The notes beneath the pieces were generated by a model. That model saw only the letters and a list, made by a program, of their open reading frames with translations. It ran no database searches and was not told the DNA's origin. A DNA stretch of 64,000 nt, taken from the NCBI GenBank assembly GCA_964609825.1, contig CAZSSH010000010.1, positions 620,001 to 684,000 of the forward strand. Reading direction: 5' to 3'. The translations under genes were made by a program, and so were the position numbers. Below are positions 7,591 through 16,797 of this stretch, piece after piece. Position 1 is the first letter of the stretch. Every line of letters starts with the position of its first letter. Source of the stretch: CAZSSH01 sp964609825. GTDB lineage: Bacteria; Verrucomicrobiota; Lentisphaeria; Victivallales; Victivallaceae.

Positions 7591-10578
7591 CTACTCCGTA
7601 ATCTGGACCTTGTCCACCACAAAAAATTGATTGGTCACCGGGTGCCGGACAAAGGTCACCAGATAGCTCACTTCACCGGTGATTTCATCGGCATTATCAT
7701 CATATATGCCTTGGGTAATGGTAATTGAAGTAGCTGTGCCATTAATCATTATGGTAATGGCAGCCGGATCACCGTTTTCCGGGCCGATATCCTTGACAGA
7801 CTGCGCTTTGACAATCGCCTTAAACATCATCGGCACGGGATTGGCCTCGGCGGTGTTGACCAAATAACTGGGAAGCAAGTCCATCTCTTCTTTGGTCCCC
7901 ATGTTTGCGGGAACAATTGCCCCCCAAGCGTTATATAAACCGTCATTGGCATTGTTGATTAAAATTTCAGAACGCGTTTTCAACCTCGGCCCGGCTTTAT
8001 CATTGAGGACCGGCACCATCGCTTTGACGATCGGGGGGGCGGGCGGGGGGGTAGAATAACTGTTAGTGTAATATAACACCGGCTGGTACAACCAATTGGC
8101 ATACATATAATCGCCGGGCATGGTTTCCAGCGGAGAAGAACCGTTGCCGTCAACCAAATTAAGGTCAATCTTCCCGTAAGTATAATACTTTTCTTCGGGA
8201 GTGGCCACGGTCGAATAATCGATAAATTTGACCATATCAAAAATCCCGCCGTCACCGTCTGTATAAGCTGTCCCGGCTGTATCTAAAGAAGAGGAAACAG
8301 CGGCAACATTGATGGTCGTGGTATCATTGGCCGCGCCGTTGGCATTGGACAAATTGATAGTTTCCCATTTGGCGCCGCGATGGATGTACCCGAGCTCCGC
8401 CGGACTCTCAAGTGTTTTACCGACTGCCGGAAATTTGGCAGTCGAAATCATTGTGTTGGTAGTCCCGGAATTAGTATCATAACCGGGAGAGGTCACCGTC
8501 TCGCGGTCTCTGGTAAAATCAAGAGTAGCAGCAAGGTTTTGCGGATTGGCACCGGTGTTGGTATTGCATTTGCCGGTGTAATCTCCACTGCCGTCATTGG
8601 TTACATCCATCACATTGGCAATGTCCAAACGATTGACCGTATTAAAAACAGTGGTAACTCCGACGTCGGTCGTATTATCCCAGTCCCCGGTATTCAAATT
8701 TTGCCGGGGATCAATTCCTTTAAGGCTGCCCAAGGCAAATTTGTAACTCATGTTGGGATCAGCGTTGCTTGCCAGCTGAAATGTCGTCGAGTAACTCATG
8801 GCGAGATTGCACTTGGCATAATCCACCCCGAGAGTACCGCCGGTGTCAAACAGAGCCATATTACCCACCGTGGCCGAAACACTGGTGATATCAACCTCAT
8901 CAATCGAAATGAGTTTAGTGCTGACAATTGCGGTGGCCTCGGCGCGCTGCGCTTTGACATTGGCTAAATTGGCGATATTTTTGGTTTTGATATTAATTGG
9001 GGATGAGTTGGAGGTACGAATCCCGCCCTCGGTAAAATTCTGAGCTGGCAACTGTACTTTGTAGCCAAATGAGTCAGTCGCAGCCGTAATCGACATCTTG
9101 TCGGTCGGAGTGGGCAGTCCGGCCAAATCCCGATTAATTGAAATATTTTCAGTTTTAATATCAAATTGCAGGGTGGCAGTCTTTTGCACCGGAATCGGCA
9201 AAGTGTCATCCTCATACACCACCTCAATAGTGCATTTGTTGACATTGCCGGTAATCGACAGACTGCTCAATGAGTTGATAAATTTATAATTAACCGGGTC
9301 ATTATTGTACATGTTGACCAACTTCACAATCGGCAATACGCCGAGAGCGTATGTTACATCGTGATCATTGGCGGGAGCATTGGGGGTGACGGTAAAGCCG
9401 GCATCCGTGTATAGGGCGCTATCGGATTTGATCAAGCTGATCTCCAAACCAAGCTCATAGAGATAATCCGTCTGCTTGTTGCCGGTATAAGAGGGAATAT
9501 TGGTCGTTAAATCCCACGAGCCCTTATCCGAAATCGCCTGCTTGCTGTTGTCATTGATACAGTACTCAAGCAGATTGGCGGCAATTTGCTTGCGGCGGGT
9601 AGTTAAATCGGCAAAAGTTCCCGGCACACTTGCAATACGCGCCAAAAACGGAAAGGCTTCGGTTTCCGCGGTATTGATGTTTTTGGTACCGGCAGTCCAA
9701 AAAATGGCAGCATTATTCCCCAAAAGCTTATCCACCGTCATCGAAGCCCAATCGGTACGCAGAAGATTAAAGCGGTGGTAATAGGTGTACTTTTTTGATG
9801 CGTCGATGGTGCGAAATGCCTCAATCATCGGCGGATAATTTGGTGCAAAAAAACGCCGGACCTTTAACTGATTGGTGGCGCTCACCCCCTGACGGACAAA
9901 AATCTGGCTATAGGAGCGCCAAACAACATCAGGGGGCACTGTACCAAGGACAAACTGACTATACCAATTAGTGGCATCCAAAGGCACACTAAATCCCATC
10001 TGTTGGGGGGTGATCCCGTCAGCCGGGGTCGTCATTGTCGAATGGACGCTGGTAAAGTCGATTTGCGGGAACATATCATAGGGCAGTACCGCATAGGCAT
10101 AGCGCCCGATCACCCGACCGTTGGAGTCGAATACCAAGCGCCACTGGGGATCCGGCATCCCGACAGAGGTAAAGGTGGTATCATTGACATAAACAAAGCC
10201 GCCGGAATTTTTGACATTGCCCAAAACTTTTGCAATATCTGCCAAATTTCCAAATTTTGTCCCGACAGTTTTGGCGATTGCCGGATTAAATAAAGTATCC
10301 GCCTGCCCCCGGCTGGTCAACGACTCCGCCGCAAGCCCTTGATAGGAGCCAAAGAGTGCGTACTCGCTGTAAATCTTGGTGGATGCCAATACCCGGTTGA
10401 TCGCCGACTCCGCCAACACGTCCGCCTGGGAGCGATAAGAGTTATTGACGGATATTTTTTGGGCAATCAAAGCATTGGAGACGAATGCCAACCCCAAAAT
10501 CATCAGCACTGACAAAATACCGAGCGCAAACAGCAACGCCACACCGCGTTGAGGTGATTTATGTAAAAATTGTTTCAT
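7591..10578 (-). CDS. Oversized GspK/PilX-like pseudopilin component
   Basis: The N-terminus (K-S-P-Q-R-G-V-A-L-L-F-A-L-G-I-L-S-V-L) is a pilin-like hydrophobic helix after a short basic leader, as in GspK and PilX, whose leader lacks the usual Glu5. It is followed by AESAINRVL, a segment typical of this class. At 995 residues it is about three times a normal GspK; the remainder is mostly beta-rich, Asn/Thr-rich and not recognised. It overlaps the upstream GspJ-like gene by 4 bases (ATGA) and is last in a four-gene set resembling gspH-I-J-K. A minor pseudopilin capping a type II secretion or type IV pilus-like pseudopilus is the likely role; the long C-terminus may be extracellular. Confidence 0.6.
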   Translation of the reverse strand: MKQFLHKSPQRGVALLFALGILSVLMILGLAFVSNALIAQKISVNNSYRSQADVLAESAINRVLASTKIYSEYALFGSYQGLAAESLTSRGQADTLFNPAIAKTVGTKFGNLADIAKVLGNVKNSGGFVYVNDTTFTSVGMPDPQWRLVFDSNGRVIGRYAYAVLPYDMFPQIDFTSVHSTMTTPADGITPQQMGFSVPLDATNWYSQFVLGTVPPDVVWRSYSQIFVRQGVSATNQLKVRRFFAPNYPPMIEAFRTIDASKKYTYYHRFNLLRTDWASMTVDKLLGNNAAIFWTAGTKNINTAETEAFPFLARIASVPGTFADLTTRRKQIAANLLEYCINDNSKQAISDKGSWDLTTNIPSYTGNKQTDYLYELGLEISLIKSDSALYTDAGFTVTPNAPANDHDVTYALGVLPIVKLVNMYNNDPVNYKFINSLSSLSITGNVNKCTIEVVYEDDTLPIPVQKTATLQFDIKTENISINRDLAGLPTPTDKMSITAATDSFGYKVQLPAQNFTEGGIRTSNSSPINIKTKNIANLANVKAQRAEATAIVSTKLISIDEVDITSVSATVGNMALFDTGGTLGVDYAKCNLAMSYSTTFQLASNADPNMSYKFALGSLKGIDPRQNLNTGDWDNTTDVGVTTVFNTVNRLDIANVMDVTNDGSGDYTGKCNTNTGANPQNLAATLDFTRDRETVTSPGYDTNSGTTNTMISTAKFPAVGKTLESPAELGYIHRGAKWETINLSNANGAANDTTTINVAAVSSSLDTAGTAYTDGDGGIFDMVKFIDYSTVATPEEKYYTYGKIDLNLVDGNGSSPLETMPGDYMYANWLYQPVLYYTNSYSTPPPAPPIVKAMVPVLNDKAGPRLKTRSEILINNANDGLYNAWGAIVPANMGTKEEMDLLPSYLVNTAEANPVPMMFKAIVKAQSVKDIGPENGDPAAITIMINGTATSITITQGIYDDNADEITGEVSYLVTFVRHPVTNQFFVVDKVQITE

Positions 10579-11369
10579 AACCGCGAATCCTTATAAATCA
10601 TACTTTGTTTGCCAAGAAAAACGGTTTTGGTAAACGTCTGCTGTACCAACTCGCGAAACGTTTTGGCTTCTGTTGTCTCACTGCTACCGCCGCCCAAGTC
10701 TATCCATTTTTTATAATCCTCATCGCTCAACATTACCAACTCGATATGAAGAACGTATGGATACCCAACAGTGACATTTGTCCCCAGAGCAGCACCGGAG
10801 CTGTTTAATCCCGTCACGTTAAAAGAAACCACTCGCGGAATAATTGTTTTGTAATTACCGGTACTGTAATTATTTAATGCACCAACCATAGTAGCCGTAG
10901 TAGCAGGCGGACCATCAATAATTTGGGTAGTTCCGTCAAAACAATTTTGAGCCACACCGGCATCGCTGGCCGCCGTAATTCTCAACTCATTGACAGTAGT
11001 GTCGCGGTAAATCATCACAAAATACAGATTGCTGTTGGCCCCGGAGGCAAACTGATACAATGAGTCGGTAATAAAATACAGCTTATTGTCTCCGGTTGTT
11101 GTTCTGTCAACCACAAACGGTACATCAGTGCTGGTACCGGCCGTGGCTGCGGTCGGATATGCTTTTAAAAGCAAATCGCCTATCACCTGCAAGGCGACGC
11201 GGGCGTCAGCGGTGAGGTTGTTGCGGTTCTCCGAGGCCACCCATATACGCTGGGCACCGGAGAAAAATTGCAGCATAATCAGCAAAAGAATGCTGAATAC
11301 CGCCAAACTCACCAGGAGCTCGATCAAGGTAAAATTCTTTTTAAAACAACTTTTTTTACGGCGCAACAT
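10575..11369 (-). CDS. GspJ/PilW-like prepilin-type protein
   Basis: A 264-residue protein with a type IV prepilin leader: basic residues, then F-T-L-I-E-L-L-V-S with Glu at position +5 of the mature form and a hydrophobic helix. It would be cleaved and methylated by a prepilin peptidase and inserted in the inner membrane. I start it at ATG 11367-11369, which gives an 11-residue basic leader. The frame is open 43 codons further upstream, but that region overlaps the preceding gene. It overlaps the gene before by 14 bases and the gene after by 4. The position suggests a GspJ-like minor pseudopilin; sequence alone does not distinguish J from PilW. Confidence 0.7.
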   Translation of the reverse strand: MLRRKKSCFKKNFTLIELLVSLAVFSILLLIMLQFFSGAQRIWVASENRNNLTADARVALQVIGDLLLKAYPTAATAGTSTDVPFVVDRTTTGDNKLYFITDSLYQFASGANSNLYFVMIYRDTTVNELRITAASDAGVAQNCFDGTTQIIDGPPATTATMVGALNNYSTGNYKTIIPRVVSFNVTGLNSSGAALGTNVTVGYPYVLHIELVMLSDEDYKKWIDLGGGSSETTEAKTFRELVQQTFTKTVFLGKQSMIYKDSRL

Positions 11370-11955
11370 TTTTGGCCTCCGTATTAAAGAGTTCCAAACG
11401 GTAAGTGCGGACATTGCCCGAATCAACTCGCGTATTGGTATTACTGGGATCACCCAAATCGTCATATACCATATCAACCGGCCAGCTGATTTCCACATAA
11501 ATTACCGCCGCAATTTTATTTAATGCATTTTTGTCCGCAGCATTCAAGGGGACGCTGCCAATATTGAAATCCTTCCAATACTCTGGATCGCGCCAAACCC
11601 GGATAACCGCGCTGAAGTCTCCATTCTCATAAAGATAAACGCCGTCTTTGGTCGTATAGTACAAATTACCCATTATTTGAGCATCTTTGGAGGGGCTTTT
11701 GATATCAGCATCCGCGGGTTTGGTCGAGGGGATATCAGCACCCAAACTGGACCAATCAGATAATTTATAAACAATACTCTTGATGTTTTCCAGCATCACA
11801 TCGGCGATCATCGGCACCTGATCATTGGCGCGGGCATTGGTCGAAGCATTGATCCCGACCGGGAACAACACCAAAATGCTGGAGATCCCGATGGCCAGTA
11901 CCGCCATCGCAAGGGCCAGCTCCACCATATTAAAGTAACGGACAGTTATTTTCAT
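11356..11955 (-). CDS. GspI/PilV-like prepilin-type protein
   Basis: A 199-residue protein beginning M-K-I-T-V-R-Y-F-N-M-V-E-L-A-L-A-M-A-V-L, a prepilin-type leader where N-M-V-E replaces the usual T-L-I-E but the key Glu is kept. A single N-terminal helix is followed by a globular domain. Its start overlaps the stop of the upstream GspH-like gene (ATGA, 11952-11955), which indicates translational coupling. Small size and second position fit a GspI or PilV-like minor pseudopilin. Confidence 0.65.
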   Translation of the reverse strand: MKITVRYFNMVELALAMAVLAIGISSILVLFPVGINASTNARANDQVPMIADVMLENIKSIVYKLSDWSSLGADIPSTKPADADIKSPSKDAQIMGNLYYTTKDGVYLYENGDFSAVIRVWRDPEYWKDFNIGSVPLNAADKNALNKIAAVIYVEISWPVDMVYDDLGDPSNTNTRVDSGNVRTYRLELFNTEAKNVAP

Positions 11956-12596
11956 GGCAAATACTCCACGCGGCCGGTCAGACCGTTGAGTTTTAGTTTG
12001 AGCAGATTGTCAGTTGTGGTTTCGGGGGTATAATAAACAATATTATTACCATTTAACTCACCCTCGGCAACCATTAGACTCAAGTCTGAACCACTGGCCG
12101 TTCCGCCATTATAGCTGAACTCAATCCCATTAACTGCCGAGGAATCGGATGTTTGCATTTTAAGACCGGTAAAAGTTACCAAATCATTTAATGTTGCGGA
12201 TGATCCTTTGGTTGGCATACTGAGGGTACCTGAACCACCGACACTATCAACTAATATGGCACCGTCCATCACTTTCCAAGAACTGTCAGGAGCCCATTGC
12301 CACACCCAAGTGCTGCCGCTTTTTACTTTTTGCGCCAGCCGGTAGGCGGTTTTGTTGGGATAAAGACTGCCGTTGCTGACAATCGCCAGTCCGGCGGGAG
12401 CGCGGCGGCTGGCGGCAAGTGAGCGGGCTTGCTCAATGGCCAATTTAAGGTTGCCGGTCCATTGGTCGACTTTGTTGCCGCTGATCATCCGGTTGAAGGC
12501 AGGCAAAACAAGCGCCATCACTACCCCGATGATTGCCACGACCACCAGCAACTCCACAAGGGTGAAACGCTTCATTGATTTTTTTGCATTTGTCAT
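11952..12596 (-). CDS. GspH-like prepilin-type protein
   Basis: A 214-residue protein with the leader K-K-S-M-K-R followed by FTLVELLVVVAIIGVV, a canonical type IV prepilin N-terminus, then the region NLKLAIEQARSLAASRRAP typical of GspH/FimT proteins. The ATG at 12594-12596 has a GAGGTG ribosome binding site 9 bases upstream; the longer open frame reaching 12764 overlaps the neighbouring ATPase gene and was discarded. It is first in the four-gene pseudopilin operon, immediately downstream of a good promoter. Confidence 0.75.
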   Translation of the reverse strand: MTNAKKSMKRFTLVELLVVVAIIGVVMALVLPAFNRMISGNKVDQWTGNLKLAIEQARSLAASRRAPAGLAIVSNGSLYPNKTAYRLAQKVKSGSTWVWQWAPDSSWKVMDGAILVDSVGGSGTLSMPTKGSSATLNDLVTFTGLKMQTSDSSAVNGIEFSYNGGTASGSDLSLMVAEGELNGNNIVYYTPETTTDNLLKLKLNGLTGRVEYLP

Positions 12597-12651
12597 CAAA
12601 AATCGCACCTCAAAATTACAGTCAGGGGCAAATCTTATACGCCCACACTCT

Positions 12652-12680
12652 ACTATAAATACTTTTTGCTCATTTTTCAA
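12652..12680 (-). promoter_or_regulatory. Promoter of the pseudopilin operon
   Basis: On the minus strand TTGAAA (12675-12680) and TATAGT (12652-12657) are separated by 17 bases, about 55 bases ahead of the GspH-like start. Confidence 0.65.
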
Positions 12681-12706
12681 CCCGCAAAGCGAAAAAAAGC
12701 ACAAAA

Positions 12707-13477
12707 TTAATACGGAGAAATCAGAATCCGGCCCCGGCTGTCGCGGCAGATCTCCGCCTGACAATGAAAGGCGTGCTCCAAATTGGCGGGGGTAATCACC
12801 TCTTCGGGGGCGCCGCTGTCGATGATTTTGCCGTTTTTGATTAAGATGATCCGGTTGCAGCAGCGCGCCGCCAGCTGGAGATCGTGGGAGATCAGCAACA
12901 CCCCCAAATTGCGCTCATGCGCCAACTCACCGAGTTTGCGCGCAAGCTCGTTGCTGTGGGCGATGTCCAAGGCATTGGTCGGCTCGTCAAGCAGCAAAAA
13001 GTCGGTCTCCTGAGCGAGCGCCATCGCGATAAAAACGCGCTGCTTTTCGCCGCCCGATAATTCGCAATAGCGCCGATGCGCCAAGTGGGCGATGTCCATC
13101 TCTGCCATCGCTTTGGCAACTGCGCAAAGGTCCTCTTTGGCCGCCCCCGCCAGCTGCGAAATTTTGGAGGCGCGCCCGGTCATTACCATGGTGCGCACCG
13201 TATAATCCAAGGGCGGCGGCAGATTTTGCGCCACCGCACCGATGTGCTCGGCCCGGGTCAAGTGATCCATCCGGCGCAAAGGTTTGCCGTCGCAGCAAAC
13301 TTCGCCCTTTTGCGGCAAAATCCGGCCGGTGAGAATTTTTTGGATGGTGCTTTTGCCGCTCCCGTTGGGCCCGATAAGGCCGACAAAGTCGCCGCTCGCC
13401 AACTCAAACGAAAAATCGTCCAGCAATGCCGCTTCGCCGGGATAGGCAAAGGTGATGTTTTTGGCCTCCAGTTTCAT
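12707..13477 (-). CDS. ABC transporter ATPase, FecE/BtuD type
   Basis: A 256-residue ATPase subunit of an iron-siderophore/cobalamin-type importer. Walker A is GPNGSGKST near residue 37, the signature is LSGGEKQR, Walker B is DFLLLDEPTNALD, and the switch His is in LLISHD. It overlaps its permease by 4 bases (13474-13477), so the two are translationally coupled. No periplasmic binding protein or TonB receptor is in the window. The ligand (ferric chelate, haem or corrinoid) cannot be decided. Confidence 0.9.
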   Translation of the reverse strand: MKLEAKNITFAYPGEAALLDDFSFELASGDFVGLIGPNGSGKSTIQKILTGRILPQKGEVCCDGKPLRRMDHLTRAEHIGAVAQNLPPPLDYTVRTMVMTGRASKISQLAGAAKEDLCAVAKAMAEMDIAHLAHRRYCELSGGEKQRVFIAMALAQETDFLLLDEPTNALDIAHSNELARKLGELAHERNLGVLLISHDLQLAARCCNRIILIKNGKIIDSGAPEEVITPANLEHAFHCQAEICRDSRGRILISPY

Positions 13478-14448
13478 GATTCCCCCGGAGTGTTTTTATT
13501 TAACAGCCAGAGAAACATGGGGCCGCCGATCAATGCCGTGATGACGCCGATGGGAAGCTCCTTGGCCGGGTAGATGATCCGGCTCAACAAATCGCAGAGC
13601 ATCAGAAACATGCCGCCCCCCAGCAAAGAGAGCATAAAAAGTTTGCGGTTGTCCGCCCCCGTCGAGCGGCGGAAAATATGCGGGATCACCAAGCCGACAA
13701 AGCCGATGATCCCCGACAAAGCGACCGTACAGGACGTGAGAATTGAGGCGGTGACGATCAACAAGACCGAGGTGGTGACCGGGTTGACCCCGACATTCCA
13801 CGCATGGTCGTGCCCCAAAGACACCGCATTGGCCTTAAAGCTCCACAAAAATAAAATCACCGCTCCGGCCGCCAAAGCCGCCATCGCCACGGTTAAAATT
13901 TTGAGGTCGACCGACTGCAAATCGCCCAAGAGCCACCAGTTGATCCCGCAAAGGTCGGAGACGGTGGCAAACGAAATCAGGCAACTCAGAACACTTGAGC
14001 TCATGGTGCCGACGATGACGCCACTCAAGAGCAAACGGGTGACGCCGTTTTTGCCGCCGCGCGAAAGCCAGATCACAATTGAGAGCGCAATCAATGAGCC
14101 CAAAAGCGCCATGATTGGCACGGCAAGGAGAAATAACGAGGCAAGCCCGGTGATGAACCCCAGCGCGGCGCCGATGGCCGCCCCGCCCGACACCCCCAAG
14201 ATAAAGGGTTCGGCCAACGGATTGCGCAAGACCGCCTGATAAGCGGCCCCGGCCAACGCCAGCGAGCCGCCGACGGTAAACGCCGCCAAGACCCGGAAAA
14301 TGCGCAGCTTGATCACCGGGTTAAGCGACCAGTCGGCGTCAAAAAATTGCGCGGGCGCAACCCGGCTGGAGCCGAGACAAACGCACAATACCCCCAGCAG
14401 CAGTACTGCCAGGATAAACAGCGGAAAAGTGATTCCGGCACGTTTCAT
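13474..14448 (-). CDS. FecCD-type ABC transporter permease
   Basis: A 324-residue polytopic inner-membrane permease of the FecCD/BtuC family. Hallmarks are the hydrophobic N-terminal helix, LRIFRVLAAFTVGGSLALAGAAYQ, RNPLAEPFILGVSGGAA, and the C-terminal G-I-I-G-F-V-G-L-V-I-P-H segment that contacts the ATPase, followed by LLSRIIYPAKELPIGVITALIGGPMF with eight to ten predicted helices overall. It starts 2 bases after recJ ends and overlaps the ATPase gene, giving a recJ-permease-ATPase transcript. Confidence 0.9.
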   Translation of the reverse strand: MKRAGITFPLFILAVLLLGVLCVCLGSSRVAPAQFFDADWSLNPVIKLRIFRVLAAFTVGGSLALAGAAYQAVLRNPLAEPFILGVSGGAAIGAALGFITGLASLFLLAVPIMALLGSLIALSIVIWLSRGGKNGVTRLLLSGVIVGTMSSSVLSCLISFATVSDLCGINWWLLGDLQSVDLKILTVAMAALAAGAVILFLWSFKANAVSLGHDHAWNVGVNPVTTSVLLIVTASILTSCTVALSGIIGFVGLVIPHIFRRSTGADNRKLFMLSLLGGGMFLMLCDLLSRIIYPAKELPIGVITALIGGPMFLWLLNKNTPGES

Positions 14449-14450
14449 TT

Positions 14451-16160
14451 TTAGTACGAGTCTTTGATGTCAATGATATTAAGCTGCGGGGTTTCCACCC
14501 CGTTGTGAATATTAAGCTGCGGCACCGCCAAAATGTCCAGCGTTTTGCCGTAAAAACGGTTGCACGGCTGATTAAAGGCGATGAAGTCGATCTGGCCGCT
14601 GCGGTTGCGCAAAATCCCGCGGCAGTGCGAGCTGCCAACCTCGTTGCAACGGATAACCTGCACCTCGTTGAACCGGAAAACCGGCTTGGAGTTGCCGTGG
14701 CCGAAGGGCGCCAGCATATTTAAGTGCTCAAAAAAAGCGCTGTTCATCTCATTTAAGTACGCTTCGCCGTCGTAGGAGATAAAGTCCTCCAGATCATCAC
14801 TGGTGATGTCCTTGCGGATTTCGCGGTCCAAGGCCTCAAAAAAACCGGCGATATTCTCCGCCTTGAGGCCGATCCCCACCGCCATCGGGTGACCGCCGAA
14901 ACGGTCCAACAAGGAAGCGGTGCGGCTCAGCACCTCGACCAAATTGAGGCAAAAGACACTGCGGCCGGAGCCGTAGGCGACATCGTTTTGGATGGTTAAG
15001 ACAATCGTCGGACGGTTGTAATCACGCGCCAGACGCGATGCCACGATCCCGATCACCCCCTGATGCCAGTTGCGTCCCGCAACCAAGAGCGAGTAATCGC
15101 TCATCCAAGCCAAATTGCGCTCGATTTGCTCCTTGGCCTCCTGATAAATCTCCTGCTCCTTGTCCTGCCGGACCTTGTTAAAGGCCTCCAGCTGCGAAGC
15201 ATAGTTGTAAGCGGCAACGATGTTGTCGGACTCAAGCAAAGCCAGCGCCACATTGGCGTCCCCCACCCGACCGGCGGCGTTGATCCGCGGCGCGATCCGG
15301 AAAGTGATATCCGACGGTGTCAGCTCGTTGCGCAAACGCGAACTCTCGATCAAAGCCCGGATGCCGGGGCGCAACTGTTTGCGCAAAAGGTCGATGCCGT
15401 GCTTGACCATGATCCGGTTTTCGCCCAACAATGAAACAATGTCGGCGACGGTGCCCAAAGCGACATAATCGAGGATTTCCTCAAGCTTGGTCTGAAAAGC
15501 GCCCAAGTTGTTTTCGCGGCCGTATTTGACAAAGGCATGGGATAATTTGAACGCCACCCCGGCGCCCGATAATAGCTGCAAGTCCTCAAGCTCGGGATAA
15601 ACTTTGGGGTTGATGACCGCCAAAGCGTTGGGCAATACTTGCGCCGCCTCGTGGTGGTCGGTGATGATGACATCGATCCCGCGTGACACCGCATCGTCCA
15701 CCGCCTCGCAGCTGGTGATCCCGCAGTCAACGGTGACCAGTACGCGGCAGTCGCCAAAGGCTTCCAGCGCCTTGCTGAGCGACTCGGGGGTAAACCCGTA
15801 ACCGTCGTCAAACCGGTGCGGGATAAACGAGTGCACCTCGGCGCCGTTTTGACGCAAAATGAGCGCAAGCAACGCGCTCGCGGTAATCCCGTCAGTGTCG
15901 TAATCGCCGTGAATCAGGATCGGCTCCCGGTTGGCGATGGCTCTCCACAGTCTGGCTGCGGCCTCTTTGATGCCTGGAAAACGATAGGGGTCGGACAAAT
16001 TTGTCAGTTTCGGATTGAGAAAATTTTGAATTTCCTCTTCTTTCACGCCGCGCGCCGCAAAAAACATTGCGATTACCCGCGGTAATGAATAACGATCCTG
16101 TATGGTTTTAATGTCAAACGCTTGATTGTTTCCGGGCAGTTTCCAATTTTTAACACCCAT
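14451..16160 (-). CDS. recJ: Single-stranded-DNA exonuclease RecJ
   Basis: RecJ is a 5'-3' ssDNA exonuclease used in recombination, base excision and mismatch repair. The 569-residue length is typical. DHH-phosphoesterase motifs are intact: HGDYDTDG (Asp86-Asp90), VDCGI, the DHH triad near residues 168-170, and NPK. The DHHA1 part has GSGRS and GGHPMAVG, followed by the OB-like C-terminal domain. Start ATG 16158-16160 has no obvious Shine-Dalgarno in the last 15 bases; a TATAAA sits just ahead. It is first in an operon with the FecCD/FecE genes, a pairing I do not regard as functionally linked. Confidence 0.95.
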   Translation of the reverse strand: MGVKNWKLPGNNQAFDIKTIQDRYSLPRVIAMFFAARGVKEEEIQNFLNPKLTNLSDPYRFPGIKEAAARLWRAIANREPILIHGDYDTDGITASALLALILRQNGAEVHSFIPHRFDDGYGFTPESLSKALEAFGDCRVLVTVDCGITSCEAVDDAVSRGIDVIITDHHEAAQVLPNALAVINPKVYPELEDLQLLSGAGVAFKLSHAFVKYGRENNLGAFQTKLEEILDYVALGTVADIVSLLGENRIMVKHGIDLLRKQLRPGIRALIESSRLRNELTPSDITFRIAPRINAAGRVGDANVALALLESDNIVAAYNYASQLEAFNKVRQDKEQEIYQEAKEQIERNLAWMSDYSLLVAGRNWHQGVIGIVASRLARDYNRPTIVLTIQNDVAYGSGRSVFCLNLVEVLSRTASLLDRFGGHPMAVGIGLKAENIAGFFEALDREIRKDITSDDLEDFISYDGEAYLNEMNSAFFEHLNMLAPFGHGNSKPVFRFNEVQVIRCNEVGSSHCRGILRNRSGQIDFIAFNQPCNRFYGKTLDILAVPQLNIHNGVETPQLNIIDIKDSY

Positions 16161-16345
16161 TTACAGTTTATACTTTCTATCCTTAATATATCATGTACAT
16201 ACGATAACCCCAAAATGCGATAATGTAAAGGGGGATTTTGATTATTTTTTGTTTTTTTCTTGTGATTTTGATTTGAAAAAACGGAATTTCGGATTATTGT
16301 ATAAAACAGTCACCCGCAGACAGAGTTATCTGTACAAAGTGACGA

Positions 16346-16428
16346 GCCGACGTGGCGGAATTGGCAGACGCGCTAGATTCAGGTTCTAGTTCTTCGGAGT
16401 AAGGGTTCAAATCCCTTCGTCGGTACCA
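16346..16428 (+). tRNA. tRNA-Leu (anticodon CAG), CCA encoded
   Basis: Acceptor arm GCCGACG pairs with CGTCGGT (one G-T), the anticodon stem CTAGA/TCTAG encloses loop TTCAGGT giving anticodon CAG, a class II variable arm (TTCTTCGGAG region) follows, and the T arm is AGGGTTCAAATCCCT. The genome encodes the 3' CCA (16426-16428). Confidence 0.95.
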
Positions 16429-16440
16429 ATTGCGAGATTT

Positions 16441-16470
16441 CCGGACCAAAAGCTGGTTCGGATTTTTTTT
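16441..16470 (+). terminator. Terminator of tRNA-Leu
   Basis: CCGGACC (16441-16447) and GGTTCGG (16455-16461) form a stem with one G-T pair, followed by an A and eight T's (16463-16470). Confidence 0.85.
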
Positions 16471-16546
16471 GCCCGGAAAAGGGGAGCTGGGAGATTTTTA
16501 TACCGGTGGCACTGACTCATCCGAGTGGGCGGCGAGAAACTTTGTC

Positions 16547-16771
16547 CGATAGAGCATAACCGATGTTGCTTGGATCGGTAGAAATACCCGGGCGACCTCA
16601 TGTTCAGGTGGCCGCTGGGACAGATGGTGTTGATCGGCCACGCCTCGCAACAGACTTCCGCCCATAGCCGGCCGGGGCATGCTTCGCTACCCCGTCGTTG
16701 CCATCGCATACGCTCGGCAATGACCTCACCATGGGCTCACGGCGCTAACCGCGCTATTACCCGAGAGAAGA
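16547..16771. repeat. Interspersed intergenic repeat, copy 1
   Basis: This 225-base segment has a diverged second copy at 26590. Shared blocks are 19 identical bases at 16547-16565 (start CGATAGAGC), 31 of 32 bases at 16665-16696 (GCATGCTTCGCTACCCC core), and 19 identical bases at 16740-16758 (start CGGCGCTAACC). It ends with a CCCGAGAGAAGAC segment also found in the second copy. It fills most of the 369-base gap between tRNA-Leu and the SGNH gene; the remainder of the gap holds only the tRNA terminator. Whether it is an RNA, a non-autonomous mobile element or a decayed gene cannot be decided. Confidence 0.7.
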
Positions 16772-16797
16772 CGACGTCGTTCTGACAGCCCAAAACC

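Noticed and set aside
16161..16345. Strong promoter for tRNA-Leu
   Set aside because: TTGAAA at 16273 is visible but no -10 box at an acceptable spacing; I could not choose a convincing pair.
16498..16680. 60-residue minus-strand frame in repeat copy 1
   Set aside because: A partly similar peptide can be read from copy 2, but the frames drift and stop; treated as part of the repeat, not as a gene.
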